This document shows, piece after piece, positions 1-12,279 of a DNA stretch of 64,000 bases. Position numbers and translations under genes: made by a program. The number at the start of each line of letters is the position of its first letter. The first letter of the stretch is position 1. This DNA is from Lepraria neglecta (Eukaryota; Ascomycota; Lecanoromycetes; Lecanorales; Stereocaulaceae). Location of the stretch: assembly GCA_033220425.1 (NCBI GenBank), contig CM065653.1:4402001-4466000 (forward strand), read 5' to 3'. Under the pieces are notes generated by a model. It saw only the letters and a program-made list of their open reading frames with translations, ran no database searches and had not been told where the DNA came from.

Positions 1-2964
1 GTATTTCCATATCCTATTGAAGCAAAGCTTCACCATACCTCGGAAGATGACAAGTCGACACCGTTTGCGAGGGTCTCGGCGGGATGTATCAGTGTGGGAA
101 GAGGAGACGATCCGGACCTTCTCATGTCTTTCATGAGAACAGTCAGGGTGCCTGAAGACAGCAAGAACTATGATCTCCCACCTGGACTTGGTAGCTTTCC
201 CATATTTGATATTCGGCCATTCAGCCCTGGTTTGCCGCCTTCTATGGTTACACAAGGCGGCCTGTTTTTCCCGATGTATCGTAAGTCGTCACCCCGATCG
301 AGCCACAGACTCCCGTACCCCAGCTAACCTCAATTTCCAGAGATGGAAGCTATGTGGATTAACTTCAAATCCATGAAAAACAAGAACTTCGCTATCCGAC
401 CGTTCCTTGGAGGCGTAAATGGCATTTCAGGAGAAGCACCAACAGGAAACATGGCTTCCTTGCTTCGCCAAATGAACTCAATGACGCAAAATCAGGACTA
501 TATTGTGCTTCCCGAGCAGAAATGGCTTGACGGCCTTGCAACTAGCCCAGGCATCATCAAGCAATTCGTCGCTACTAGTATGGCACCGCCACGTCGAGAG
601 ACCAACCCAAACTCCAAAGGCAAATCCAAGGCTGATGGAAATGACGCCTGTGTGCCCGAAAGTGAGATAGGCGAGGACGCGCAAATTGGTGCAACTGTTG
701 AATGGCAAGTCACCGGACAAGACACGGTTGGTGGTATTCAGTTGCAGATAATTCCATCATTCGACGTAAAAGGCATGTACGCAGGCTCGGTGAAGGATAC
801 TGCTGGTTATGGCCACTACACGACCTCATCCCATGATCCAAAGTCTAGCGGTGCACGCAATTTCGACGTCTTGAAGACTCCTGAAGAAGAAGGCCTACAA
901 GTTGGCGATGTCATCCACATTAAGGATATGAAAATTCGACGCGAGAACCGCGAGAGATTGGTGGGAGACCTTCTGGCTGAGGCACCGATAACGTTGACGC
1001 CAGAAGATGTCGTTGAACTCGAAATATACCACCATAACAAGCCTCGTGAGCTGATCTTCAACGTCCATCGTCCCAATGCCTCAGAGCCTGTGCTCTCCTT
1101 CAAGGTATAATGAGTGTCACCAAACTCGATACTTATGGATTAGCTGACCGAAATACAATGCAGTTTGAAGATGACGACGATTTTGATGATATTATCAGCG
1201 TTATTCGGGACAAGCTACAGGGACTCAGTGGTGTACTCCATGTGTCTGGTATCGTCGATAATGCGCCAGATTACTTATTGCCCGTCCAGAGCTGGGTCGA
1301 CTTTCGCTACTTTCGTGGAATTCTAAAGAATAGGTCGGTTCTGGATTGGTCTTCCAAAGACATAAATATGGACTTTGTTTGGGTGAGTGCAATTTCACCT
1401 CTGCGGATCTCGCGAGTAGTGGCTGGAAATTATAACTGAGCGTATAAGCTAACTGATTAGATGCCCCCAAGTACTAGTTTCTCTGAAAACATCTGTTGTG
1501 TCATAGACATAAGTAATAGGCCCAATCACCCAGTCTATGGAGGCTATGGAGGCTATGGAAGCGGACAACCGTTACTTATTGCCCTGGGTCTGGATAGCAT
1601 AATACTCGACTTACGAAAGGAGATTGGAAGGGTCACTGGTACGTCTATAGAACAGTACGCCATTGAGTCGCTAAACTCTCTTGGTGGCCTAGCCAATGGC
1701 GCTACGGTCTTTGGTCAAGATACTGGTCGCCGCAACGACCCCTTCCTTACTTTCTTTATACGGAGTGACGGGGGCGAAGGAATGTTTCTATTTGTCTCAC
1801 AATTGACCGGGATGTTTGTCCAGATTAATTGCAAACCTGCAGACTCAATCGACAATGTCAAAAGCAAGATACAGGACGAATTAGGCATACCCCCAGACCA
1901 ACAACGCTTTATATTTCGTGGGAAGCTACTAGAGGACGGTAAGGCCAACTTTCAAAAATTCTTGTGTTCCAAGTTTCTAACTCTTTCTAGGTCGTATCTT
2001 GAGTGACTACAACATCCAAAAAGTAAGCACCGTAATTCATGGTCCAAAAACACGGATTGTTAAGGAGAACCTTATCAGGGGTCGATTATCCGCATGATTC
2101 TTCGCCTTCGTGGCGGTGGCGGAGGGTTAACGGTGAGGTACGGCGGTCGGCAGGAACGCGTTTCTTCCTTCACGCAAGGCAATATCGGCAATATCAAAGC
2201 AACTATGTTCTCTAGACTTGGTATTTTGCCGATTCGTCAGATACTCATGTACAATGGTGAAGTCCTCCACGATAGTCAGTTTCCCTTCTGTAATGAAGTC
2301 TTCCAGTTGCATAGCTAACATTCGCCTTACAGATGATAACTTAGATCGCTATTGGGAAAAATTCTTGGATCTCGTTGTCGCTTCTGATGGCCATCCCACC
2401 TTGCTCGGCATCGGTGCTGGTGGAAGCATCATCCAGCACATTGAGCGGGATGAGAACGACCCACGCATTTGGGACGTAGCGAACTCGAAGATTCTCAATG
2501 TGCAGATCATCGACTCGACAACTTTCAGATCATTGACTGGACTTAATTCTCCTAGAACGCCCATCAATGCGCAAATGTACAAGCAGATGGGACTGCCATT
2601 CTACAGTCTGTGGCGGGACGAGGGGAAGGAGGATGGTGTAGCTAGCGCGTGGGGCGGCCTGGTGGGAGTTGCCGAGGTGGCGAGCAAGAGTAGGAAGCGC
2701 AAGCAAGAACATACTACTCCCGTGTCAGAAGGATCAGAGGAGTGGGGCTTGCTGAACACGGGGGCGTGGGGACTTCTGGGAAGTGAGGAAGAGAATACTG
2801 AGGGAGGGGGCGTAGGAGCAGAGAGAGGATTCAAAGAGCAAAGTTTCGAGTTCCCTATTGTGCTACTAGATGTAGATGATACGCTACCTAAGTTTAGGAG
2901 CGTTGCTGAGCCAGAGGAATCGGACGAAGTATGGGAGGACATGGAGGGGGAGGATAATTCGTAG
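1..2964 (+). CDS. Ubiquitin-like-domain protein, 5' partial, seven exons
   Basis: Host gene of unknown function. Exons are 1-280, 341-1104, 1164-1382, 1461-1938, 1991-2022, 2079-2274 and 2333-2964. All introns are GT..AG, 52 to 78 nt, several with a CTAAC branch site, and phase is kept throughout, giving 866 residues before TAG at 2962-2964. The start lies upstream. The first half resembles a fungal family of conserved hypothetical proteins ([22 protein letters not shown] motifs). Residues about 529-604 align with ubiquitin at exactly 76 positions: residues equivalent to I44, K27, K29, K48, K63, R72 and the final GG are kept, while K6, K11 and K33 are lost. A second, weaker ubiquitin-like stretch follows (about 608-680). 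The C-terminal part has a conserved [17 protein letters not shown] block, a basic KSRKRK patch and an acidic tail. Base composition is normal and not RIP-like. I recognise the domain but not a function; a role in ubiquitin-like signalling is only inference. Confidence 0.85.
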
Positions 2965-3069
2965 TGCGTAGAGAAGACCGTGGTACTGGTTCCTTCTGGT
3001 TAGTACTATGGGTTTACGGCAATAGGTAGTCCAACTCTATACTTCTTCAATTCACCTCCACTTTATCGC

Positions 3070-3357
3070 TACGGGTCGGAAAGATTTGGGATATCCTATA
3101 GGATATCCCAAGGGTTGAGTATAGGATTCCGGTATAGTATGGGATCTCAATAGGATATCCCAACGGTATGGGATATTAGTGGGATTATCTAATAGTACGA
3201 GATATTTTCGAGATATCCTAGTGGCGGATAAGATAAGACCTATATAAAGTATACTTAGAATTTCTAGTTATCATTCTAGTTATTAAATCTTTAAATAAAT
3301 TTTTTTTTAGCCATTTCTAGTTATTTTTCTAGTAGTAGTAATAGAAAATTCTATATT
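3070..3357. mobile_element. Half copy of foldback MITE
   Basis: This stretch is rich in GGGATATCCC-type motifs and closely resembles the left arm and centre of the MITE at 41890-42854, including the segments around GTGGCGGATAAGATAAGACC and TATAAAGTATACTTAGAA. Its start TACGGGTCGGAAAGAT matches the other copy's terminal TATAGCCCGGAAAGAT with mostly transition differences. The right arm is missing: the sequence switches to an LTR at 3358. It sits about 100 bases past the stop codon of the host gene, so it is the first repeat at the gene/repeat boundary. Confidence 0.6.
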
Positions 3358-3554
3358 TGTAATAGGAACCTGTAGCAATGTGAAATAAAGTATAGTAGTA
3401 GGGTTTATAACAAGACTAATTCTCGAGGAGTCTATAAGAGGGGGGGACGAAAACCCTCTATTAAACAATAGACGTACGGGACTCGTAGCGCTAATATACG
3501 CCAAGCGTACTATAGTCGCGAGCTAACCAAGCCTTTGCCAAGCCTTCTATTATA
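3358..3554 (-). repeat. LTR of family C, left copy
   Basis: 197 bp, aligned end to end with 12280-12476. The two copies share the stretch around CTCGAGGAGTCTATAAGAG and differ mostly by transitions. On the minus-strand reading this would be the 3' LTR. It interrupts the centre of the MITE copy at 3070. Confidence 0.7.
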
Positions 3555-3748
3555 ATTACCTCCTCCTCCTAAGGGCTCGTCCTCAGGCCCTATTTCCTTA
3601 AGTATAGTATATATACTAATAGTAGGCGTTTCTAGAGCGGTATATATAATTTCGTTATACGGGAAGACTCGATAAAAACCTTTAAACCCCGGTAGGCAAA
3701 TAAGGAAAAGAGTCTTCTACTACTTATAAGGCTTATAGCCTTACTACC

Positions 3749-3974
3749 TGTAAGGGCCAACCATAGAGATGCCAGACCAGGTTCGGGAGACTATCCCTCT
3801 GGTGCGGCTATGCGACAGCGCAAGTCGCATAGTGGATCGGCTTGATGCGAGGGTGCAATCTCCCTCGATAAATGTGTTATCTCTGAGGACTCCTACCTGG
3901 GTTCCTCAGGATTCAGTCTATCTAGTAGCAAATCCACCAGTTGCATCAGTCACGCATGCCTAGACCCCGTTATA
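3749..3974 (+). repeat. 5' LTR of element 1
   Basis: 226 bp, TGTAAGG...GTTATA. It differs from the 3' LTR at about 15 positions, all transitions, and almost all with the GC-richer base here. This LTR therefore looks largely spared by RIP. Confidence 0.9.
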
Positions 3975-5375
3975 TTTCTGAATCCTAAAACTCTCGCTAT
4001 CATCGACACGATAGTAAGGGGGGTATACCCGTCTGACAACCGACCAACGCTGTAACCACCGTCACCGCTACCTACCTACCGAGTAACGCCGGCGTCGAGC
4101 CAGTCAGTCAAAATTCGAATCGAATATCGAATCAAATAGTCAACTATAAATCGTAATGGCTTCCTCAGCGGGAGCAAGATAATAACTTAGATCAGATCCT
4201 AGCGACAGTACGCTTAGAGGAGCCGACACGGGCGAAGAAGCCGGTGCCAGCATAATACAGGTAAATGCCGAGGAGTATACGGCGTTTCAGGCCTATTAGA
4301 TATACCGTCGACAGGCCTTATTAAGTTTTAAGACGTAAGGGATAGTAAAGAGATCGATCCCAAGCTTAAAGATAAAAGACCTAAAGCTATATAAGGGTGA
4401 CACCCCGGAGGAACTAGATGACTTTCTATACGAATACGAGCGTTAGTTCGATACTAAGGGCTTTAAATAAGAAGACTCCGAAGGCGAGACACTAGCAGGC
4501 CAAGTATATCAAAGGGAGGAAATAAAGAAGAAAGTCGCTTACGCTATAGACTTCCTAGAGGATAGAGCTAAGACTGACTGGAAGTCTTGGTTACTATAGT
4601 TCCCGGTGGGGGCTGACTCGTAGACACATTTCAAGATATTATTATATAAGTTCCTTAAGGGCGATAAAGACGAGGCGTATACCGAAGGCAGCTAGAAACT
4701 AGTAAACACAAGATAGCGAAAGGGCGATTCGGTTAATAAGTATTATAACTATACGTATAAGCTGTATATTCGCCTTAGGGCTCTTGACAGAGAATAATCT
4801 TTTACTAATTAATAATTCTTCGACTACTTCCGAGTACGACTACTTTAGGAGTATAGGATAAAGCTAGACGAGCTAATTCCTAGGCCAAAGACTATATACG
4901 AACTATTATATTAGGTTTACTAATATAAGAAAATAGTAAGAATATATATATAGAAGGACGGATAGAGAGATAAGTCTCGTCCTAAAGGGTCTACGAAACC
5001 CCAAGTTTCGAAGAAGGATAATAAATCCGACCGAATAGCTAATTATAATTAGAAGAAGGGTTATAATAGTAAGAAGGACTTAGGTAATAAGCCTCCCTTC
5101 ATTATATAGAAGGACAAATTATCTAAAGATATCCGGGACCGCCGATAGAAAGATTAGGCGTGCTTTAAATACAGGTTATCTAGATATAAGACACGCGATT
5201 ATACAGTAAAGGAATAAACATTATATAATACCTAAGCAATACTCGATACAGCAAAAAACAAGTAGGTATAGTAATAGCTCCGACCGCTGTACCTATACGA
5301 GGAGCAATTATAACAACTCCCCCCGTCGATGAATCCGAGCTAATAGATATCTTATCAGGCAACGCTAGTCTAAGT

Positions 5376-5468
5376 TAGAATATCGAGTCGAATATCGAGT
5401 CGAACATCGAGTCGAACACCGAGTCGAATATCGAATCGAATACTAAGTCGAACGTCGAATCGAATACC
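5376..5468 (+). repeat. 12-bp tandem repeat in gag-pol linker
   Basis: About seven to eight imperfect copies of a 12-bp unit of the type TCGAGTCGAATA, read in frame as Asn-Ile-Glu-Ser repeats. It lies between the zinc-knuckle region and the protease region of element 1. A keyed 12-bp period (four codons) means copy-number change would keep the frame. Confidence 0.75.
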
Positions 5469-7040
5469 CCGCTAGCTACCAAGGTAGAACCCGTTATTAA
5501 TACAAGGGTATAGGCGGTAAAGGTTCACGCTGTAACCCAGCGAATCAAGGAACTGTTAAAGATAGATAGTATCTTTATTAGTAATACCCTAGTACTAAAT
5601 ACAAAGGGTAAAACCAAGACTTTTAGTATACTAGCAGATAGTAGTACTAAAGTGAATATCATTAACCGTATAAGCGCCTAGAAGATAGGCTTATTAGTAC
5701 TTAATACTAATATTAGGCTAAGTACGATCTATAGAGAGGTAGTGAAGACCTACGGGATATACTATATCAAATTCTAGCAAGAGGACGAATAAGGCCGAGT
5801 CCGCTACTTTCAGGACACCTTTCTCGCTATAGATATCGATACCTAAATGATTCTTAGTATACTATAGCTAACTATAGCGAATCCAGACATTGATTAGGTT
5901 AAGAAGTTATTCCGGTAGAGGATCTATACTGCGGTAGTAGCTCTTACGACTACTTATCGAGTAGATATTATAGATCTAAAGGAGTTCGCTCGGCTTGCTA
6001 TTAGTAAGGAAGCATACTATTTTGTTATATATACGCGTCAAGTAGTAAACGCTAACGAGCCTCCGGTCCATAGGGATCGTCGCGTATATATCGGTTAGGC
6101 AAGTAGTACTACCACTAAGACAGTACAAATACCGCCGGAGTATAGCGAGTACTCTAACGTCTTTTCGGATAGTGCTACTACAGGGTTACTAGAGCACAGA
6201 CCTGTAGATCACGCTATCGACCTTATGGACGAGTGATAGCCGCCCTATAGTCCTATCTATAACCTGAATAAGGTAGAGCTCGAGACCTTATAAGGCTATA
6301 TTGAGAGTAACCTTACTAACGGCTTTATACAACCATCTATATCGCCGGCAGGGTTACTAATCCTCTTTATACGAAAGCCCGATAGAGGTCTACGCCTCTA
6401 TATAGACTATCGAGGACTGAATATAATCACGATCAAGAATTAGTACCCTCTTCCCCTCGTTAGAGAATCTATTAATCGCCTAGCTATAGCTAAGAGGTAT
6501 ACTTAATTGGATCTAACTGCTGCGTATTACTACCTTCGTATCAAGAAGGGTAATAAGTAGAAGACTACATTTAGAACACGTTATAGGCACTTCGAGTACT
6601 AAGTCTTGCCATTTGGGCTTATAAATACCCCTGCAACGTTCTAAGCGTATATTAATCAAGTATTAGCCGAAAAGCTAGATATCTTCTATATTATTTACCT
6701 TGATAATATTCTTATTTATATATAAGATATTAGTACTAAGTACGTCGAGGCTATAAAGTAGGTTCTAGACAAATTAAGATAGTATAGCCTGTTTATTAAT
6801 CTTCAGAAGTGTCGTTTCGGTATAGACAAGCTATACTTCCTAGGCTATATTATCGCCCCTACAGGGGTAAGTATAGAGGAAGACCGTATCCAGTCAGTTA
6901 AGAACTAGCCAGAACTAAAATCTGTTCGAGAGATTTAGGTCTTCGTGGGCTTTGCGAATTTCTATCGCAGGTTCATTAAGGGGTTTAGTTATATTACGGC
7001 TCCTCTAACGGAGTTAATAAAGATATTACTACCTAAAAGA

Positions 7041-7260
7041 GACATAGACTCGCACGCCCGAGTAGTCTCCAATATATAGAGAAGTGCAGATATTATATTT
7101 AGAGGTATAGTATAGAGGGATACAAATATTATATCTAAAGGTACCCTAGATACAGACTCGCACGCCCGAGTAGTCTTTAACGTATAGAGGGATATAATTA
7201 CTATATCTAGAGGTACTAAGATAAACGAAAAGAGCTCTAAGAGTCCGTTTATTCTTATAC
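7041..7260 (+). repeat. 108-bp direct duplication between RT and RNase H
   Basis: The segment beginning AGACTCGCACGCCCGAGTAG at 7046 recurs at 7154, an offset of 108 bases (36 codons), with similar sequence between. It sits in the linker between reverse transcriptase and RNase H of element 1. The spared GC-rich core in both copies stands out from the RIP-altered surroundings. Confidence 0.6.
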
Positions 7261-9848
7261 CTGAGGTAAAGAAGGCCTTTAAAGATTTGAAGATAGCTTT
7301 TACTACCGTACCAGTACTAAGGTACTTTAACCCGGAACTACCAATACGGGTAGAGACTGATATATCGGGCTATACCATTGGTAGTATCCTGAGTCAGTTG
7401 TATAGCGAAGTTTGGTACCTAGTAGTATACTACTCACGTAAATAAATTCCGGTAGAGACCCGGTACGACACGCACGATAAAGAACTGTTAGCTATTATCG
7501 AGTTATTTAAATACTAGCGCTACTACTACGAGGGTAGCAGGTATAAGACTCAGGTCTTGACAGATTATTATAATCTTAAGAGATTTATAAGCACTATACG
7601 ACTGAATAGTCGTCAGATTCGTTAGGTATAAGAACTAAGTCGCTACGACTTTACCATCGAATATCGTCAGAGGAAACATAATCCCGCGGACCTACTAAGT
7701 CGGATCCCTGACTACGAGTAGGATAATAGTGTTACCGAACGAGAGAACTATTATCTACTTAATAAGCTAAAGTATACCCTGCAAGGGTTCCGTACTATAG
7801 GGCGGTCTGCTTTTATAGCAGGCTACTTTTAGATACTTATTACTGGTACTAACGGGGTACCCGGTATATACGGATAGTGGGCCTAAATATAAGCTACTAT
7901 TATAATCGAAGACCCTACGGGTAACTCCGTTAAGGATTAGTCTTTTAATAATTAACTTGAAGAGTTAACTCTTAAGGATGATTATATAAGGAACGTTATA
8001 GAATAATTGAAGAAATCTATAATTAACTCTCTAAGCGGCCTAAGTAGCTAACCCTATAGTCTTACTAGAGGTAGACTATACTATAAGAGACGAATATATA
8101 TTCCTGAGGCATTACGAGACGTCGTTATAGAATACTATTATAATAGTCTACTAGCAGGCCATTTCGGTGCTGAGAAGACTTAAGTACTTATTTAATACAA
8201 GTACTTCTGGCCGAAGCTTGCCAAGGATATAAGCGAATATGTCGCTATATACTCTGTATATACTATAACCAAGTTATCAAGGTATAAACCGTATAGCAAG
8301 TTGATACCCTTGCCAGTCCCTATTTATAAGTAGAAGGATATATTATTAGACTTCGTAACTAGGCTACCCCTATTGAAAGATTAGCGTAGGTATACGTACG
8401 ACTCGATCCTTATAATCGTAGACCGTCTTATAAAGATATTATATTATATAGTAGTAGACAAGATACTCGACGCTGAGTAGTTCGCCCAGGTACTAATTAA
8501 GAACCTAGTTCGCTATTATAGATTACCGGACTCTATAGTAACAGACTATAGGTTACTATTCACCTCTTAGTTCTGGTCTAGCCTTACGTATTTCCTAGGG
8601 GTAAGATATCGCCTCTCAACAGCTTTTTACCCTTAGACCGATAGCTAGACTAAGTAACAGAATAGTACTATAGAATAATACTTACAAGTGTTCGTCTGCT
8701 AGGAGTAGGACGACTAGGTATAGTAGTTACCTACGGCGGAGTTTGCTTATAATAATATAAAGAACTCTACTACTAGTATATCGCTATTTGAGGCTAACCT
8801 TAGCTATAGTCTAAGGATATCTTAGGACGAGGAAATCGATCCGAAATCTCGTTCTCGCGCCGTAGTTGACAACGTAAAATACTTGTTTATACTAATAGGC
8901 GTATATAAGGATACTATCTTGGCTGTATAGTAATTATAAGCGGAGTTCGCTAATAGATATCGGAAGTTACGAGACTATAAAGTCGATAACCGCGTTTAGT
9001 TAAATACTAAGTATATAAAGATAAAGCGAAATAGGAAGCTAGAGTTTAAGAAATTCGGTCCATTCCTTATTATAGACGTTATCGGCTTATAGTTATACCG
9101 ACTAAAGCTACCGGATAGCTAGCGAATTTATAACGTATTCTATATATCCTTACTAGAAAAGGACTCTTTAAAGTAGGGGGAGATAAGCTAAAGCCTAGAG
9201 GATATAGAATTCGACAAGGGCGATATACAGGACTATATTATCGCTGGTGTTATAGATAGTGTAATTTTCGAACCCGGTAAGGATAGTAAAGCAGGAGGCC
9301 TATACTATTAAATCTATTAGGAAGGTTATCCTGATTTAGAGGATACTTGGGAACCCTTCGAGGGGGTCTCTTATCTACGGAAGCTATTAGGAAAGTTTTA
9401 TAAGGAACACCCTAATAGGCCTATAGTAGAATCGGTAGCCGCCGGAAGGAGGCTATAATAATGTATTCTAAAGAGACCTGCGTCTACGAATAAGGGCAAG
9501 GGTAGAAGAAAGCGTTAATATCCGTAGCGATACTGTAAATGATAGTACTCTTTTATCTATTTTCCTACCTACTAGGGAGGTTTTTATAGTTTTAATAAGA
9601 CTAAGGCGTCGTATAAGACAGAAGGATTAAAGTTCGAAAGATATTGATCTAACTAATCGACTCGGACTTTAAGTCGGATCTCGTCTGCTCGGTAGTCATC
9701 TAATAATTACTGGCGTATTAGTATAATATCTATATAATAGGGTACCGGCGTACTATAAAGCTGCTTCGGTAGGGGTAGCTGATTACTATTCTTCTTCTTC
9801 CTACGCTTACTACCTTATAGGAGCTCGTCTTAGAAAAGAGAGGATAAT

Positions 9849-10074
9849 TATAAAGGCCGACCATAGAGATACTAGACTAGGTTCGGGAGACTATCCCTCT
9901 AGTACGGCTATGCGATAGCGCAAGTCGTATAGTGGATCGGCTTGATACGAGGGTGCAATCTCCCTCGATAAATGTGTTGTCTCTAAGGACTCCTACCTAG
10001 GTTCCTCAGGATTCAGTCTATCTAGTAGCAAATCCACCAGTTGTATCAGTCACGCATGCCTAGACCCCGTTATA
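9849..10074 (+). repeat. 3' LTR of element 1
   Basis: 226 bp, TATAAAGG...GTTATA, followed by the target duplication CTACC. A purine-rich AGAAAAGAGAGG tract lies just upstream, a plausible polypurine tract. It carries most of the C-to-T and G-to-A changes separating the two LTRs. Confidence 0.9.
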
Positions 10075-10729
10075 CTACCCTCGGTTCGTATAATTAAAGA
10101 GGGGTAAATTATAGCGATATATACTATAGTTATACTAATAGTCAGGTATTTAGCTAAGTATATCATACGCTTCCCTAGTTGAATCGCGGTGCCGTTTAAG
10201 TAGGCTTACTATAGGTACCGTTCAAGTAGGCTTACTAGTTTCTATATCGTTCATTTAGACTCGCTAACTAGCCTATAAGCCGGTAGATAAGGTTTTGTCT
10301 ATAGTACTATCGGTATTAAATAGGACCTCTAGGTATTCGCTTACTAAGAGTATACTATAGTAGGTAGATAGACTTATCCTAGATCGACCGATCCTATATA
10401 GCTAGTATACTACTACTAGTTACTAGGAGGTACTAAAAGTACCCTCTATCCTATCGCTAATAATACCTCTTATATCGCCAGTTAATAATAGAGATTACTT
10501 TAAGATCCTTATTAATAGTACCCTAGAAGAACTTCCTTCGGAGGAGCTCTATAATCTTAGTAGACCTAAAATATCCTACTAAAGGGTCGTTATAATAGCA
10601 TTTCAATAGCTTATCGCAGACTACTTCGTCTTTAGATATATATATAGCGCTATCTTATCCTAGAAGACTTTGTTTATCCTATATCCAAGACTCGGCGTTT
10701 ACTATACAAAGAATCGCTTTCAGGCGTAT

Positions 10730-11163
10730 TGTTAGAACCGGTAGTTCTGACAGGACTGTCGCGAAGGACAAGGGACTCGGGACAGGACAGGAAGCTGAAG
10801 CATGGGCGCAATGGGCTCAGAGCGACCATGGCGACTATAAGTAATGGGCGTAATAGGCTCAGAGCGACTATGGCGACTATAGAAGGCTTGGCAGGATTTC
10901 CTATTGCTATATATAGGAGTACTTGCTTACTACTTGGAGTACTTACTTACTACTTGGAGTACTATACTTAACTTCTATTTATATCTAGTATTTACTATAT
11001 ATAATAGATCTCTTAGGCTAGGCACTGAACATATATCATCCGATTATATACCAGACCCGCTTAGTATTGTATTAAAGCCTGCATCACCTCTTGTTAGTAA
11101 TACCTCTATCCCTATTGAGAATCAATCCAAACGGACCGTCGGTACGCAACACGGTTCGTAACA
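10730..11163 (+). mobile_element. Solo LTR, family B
   Basis: 434 bp, TGTTAGAACC...GTTCGTAACA, flanked by the target duplication CGTAT (10725-10729 and 11164-11168). The second half matches the LTRs at 12556-13021, 49188-49695 and 50665-51112 (GATAGATCTCTTAGGCTAGG-like, CAGACCCGCTTAG). A solo LTR with intact duplication means the internal part was lost by LTR-LTR recombination. It lies inside the family C element. Confidence 0.85.
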
Positions 11164-12279
11164 CGTATATACTATTTCGTAAGACGCTATCATACTGATA
11201 ACTATATATGGAACGAGTTGTTTACAACTAATAGTTCCAGTAATAGGATTAAGCTGAATACTAGCTACGTTACAAGTGGTTTAAGCCGGCATCTCGCCTG
11301 AGCTCCCCCGGCTTGAGGGTAGAGGTTTCCTAAGCCTTATTATATAACTTAAACGGGTCTTATTAACCGCGGCAAGCATAGATCCTAGCAGTTCAGCTTT
11401 TACCTCTACTACTAGATATTATATCTACACTACGTATATACTATATACCGCGTACGTTACGCCTGCTTCTAGAGTATTACCTCCCTCAAGAGTATCTAGC
11501 CTATATACCTTCCTGATTGCCTTAAACACAGGAGTATAAATCCCCGCTATATTGGCCAGCTTCTGCTGCAGGGTTGGCAACAAGAGATTTATAGATATAT
11601 TCGCGCCTGCGTAATCAGGGCGTCTCGACGGTGTATCGGCTAGATCTACTAATTCTAACCTCTTTCTAATCGCGGTATTCCCGGATAGTCTTCCTCTGAT
11701 ATTCGGATAGCTTCGCCGGTCTTATAGATAGGGCCCGATCTTGTTCCTCGTCGGAGGATACGCTTCGCGTAAATTTCGAACCGTAAATACAGCTTATAGA
11801 GCCCGAACTAGATAGTAGGGGAGGAACTATAGCTGGCGGGGGGAGGACTTCTCCCCTTTCCAGGGCCTCGATCTAAGCCAGCGTCTCCTGGAGTTCTTAC
11901 TACTTTTATAATTCTTCTAGACAGCGTCTCGCCTATATAGTAACCTCTAGATCTAGAGCGGTATACTCAAGGGTCTCGATTTAGGCTAGAATAGTATCTA
12001 ATTCGCGTTGCTTAACGAGCTCGGTTCGGCAGCGTCGAGCCTGCGCCAGGCGCTCGTCTAGAGTAGGTACTAAATCTATTACTTCCGAGGCATAGCTATC
12101 GTCCCTAGGCGGTTACAGGGGGTTTCTACTACCTTCGCCAACCGCCTATTAACGTTATCTATCCCTATTACCTTCTAAGGTACCAGACATTTCACCTCCG
12201 TTCCGGCTACGATTGTACGCGTTTGCCTTAGTATATTTATTCCGGATTACTATCCTTTATAAGGAAGGAGAATTATAAT

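Larger units (their letters stand above)
3749..10074 (+). mobile_element. Chromodomain Gypsy retrotransposon (element 1)
   Basis: A complete-length fossil of 6.3 kb between two 226-bp LTRs, flanked by the target duplication CTACC (3744-3748 and 10075-10079). Parts on the plus strand in order: gag about 4150-5210 with a zinc-knuckle remnant near 5160, aspartic protease about 5580-5900, reverse transcriptase about 6230-7000 (YLDN-type active site near 6700, PFGL motif near 6610), RNase H about 7290-7640, integrase about 8090-8870 and chromodomain about 9300-9430 (EGYPDLEDTWEPFE). The order PR-RT-RH-INT-CHD marks a chromovirus-type Ty3/Gypsy. It is heavily mutated with many breaks of RIP type. 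It sits inside the family C element. Confidence 0.9.

Noticed and set aside
478-1103. Minus-strand open frames opposite the first gene
   Set aside because: They are shadows of exons 2 and 3; the plus strand has consistent splice signals and domain similarity.
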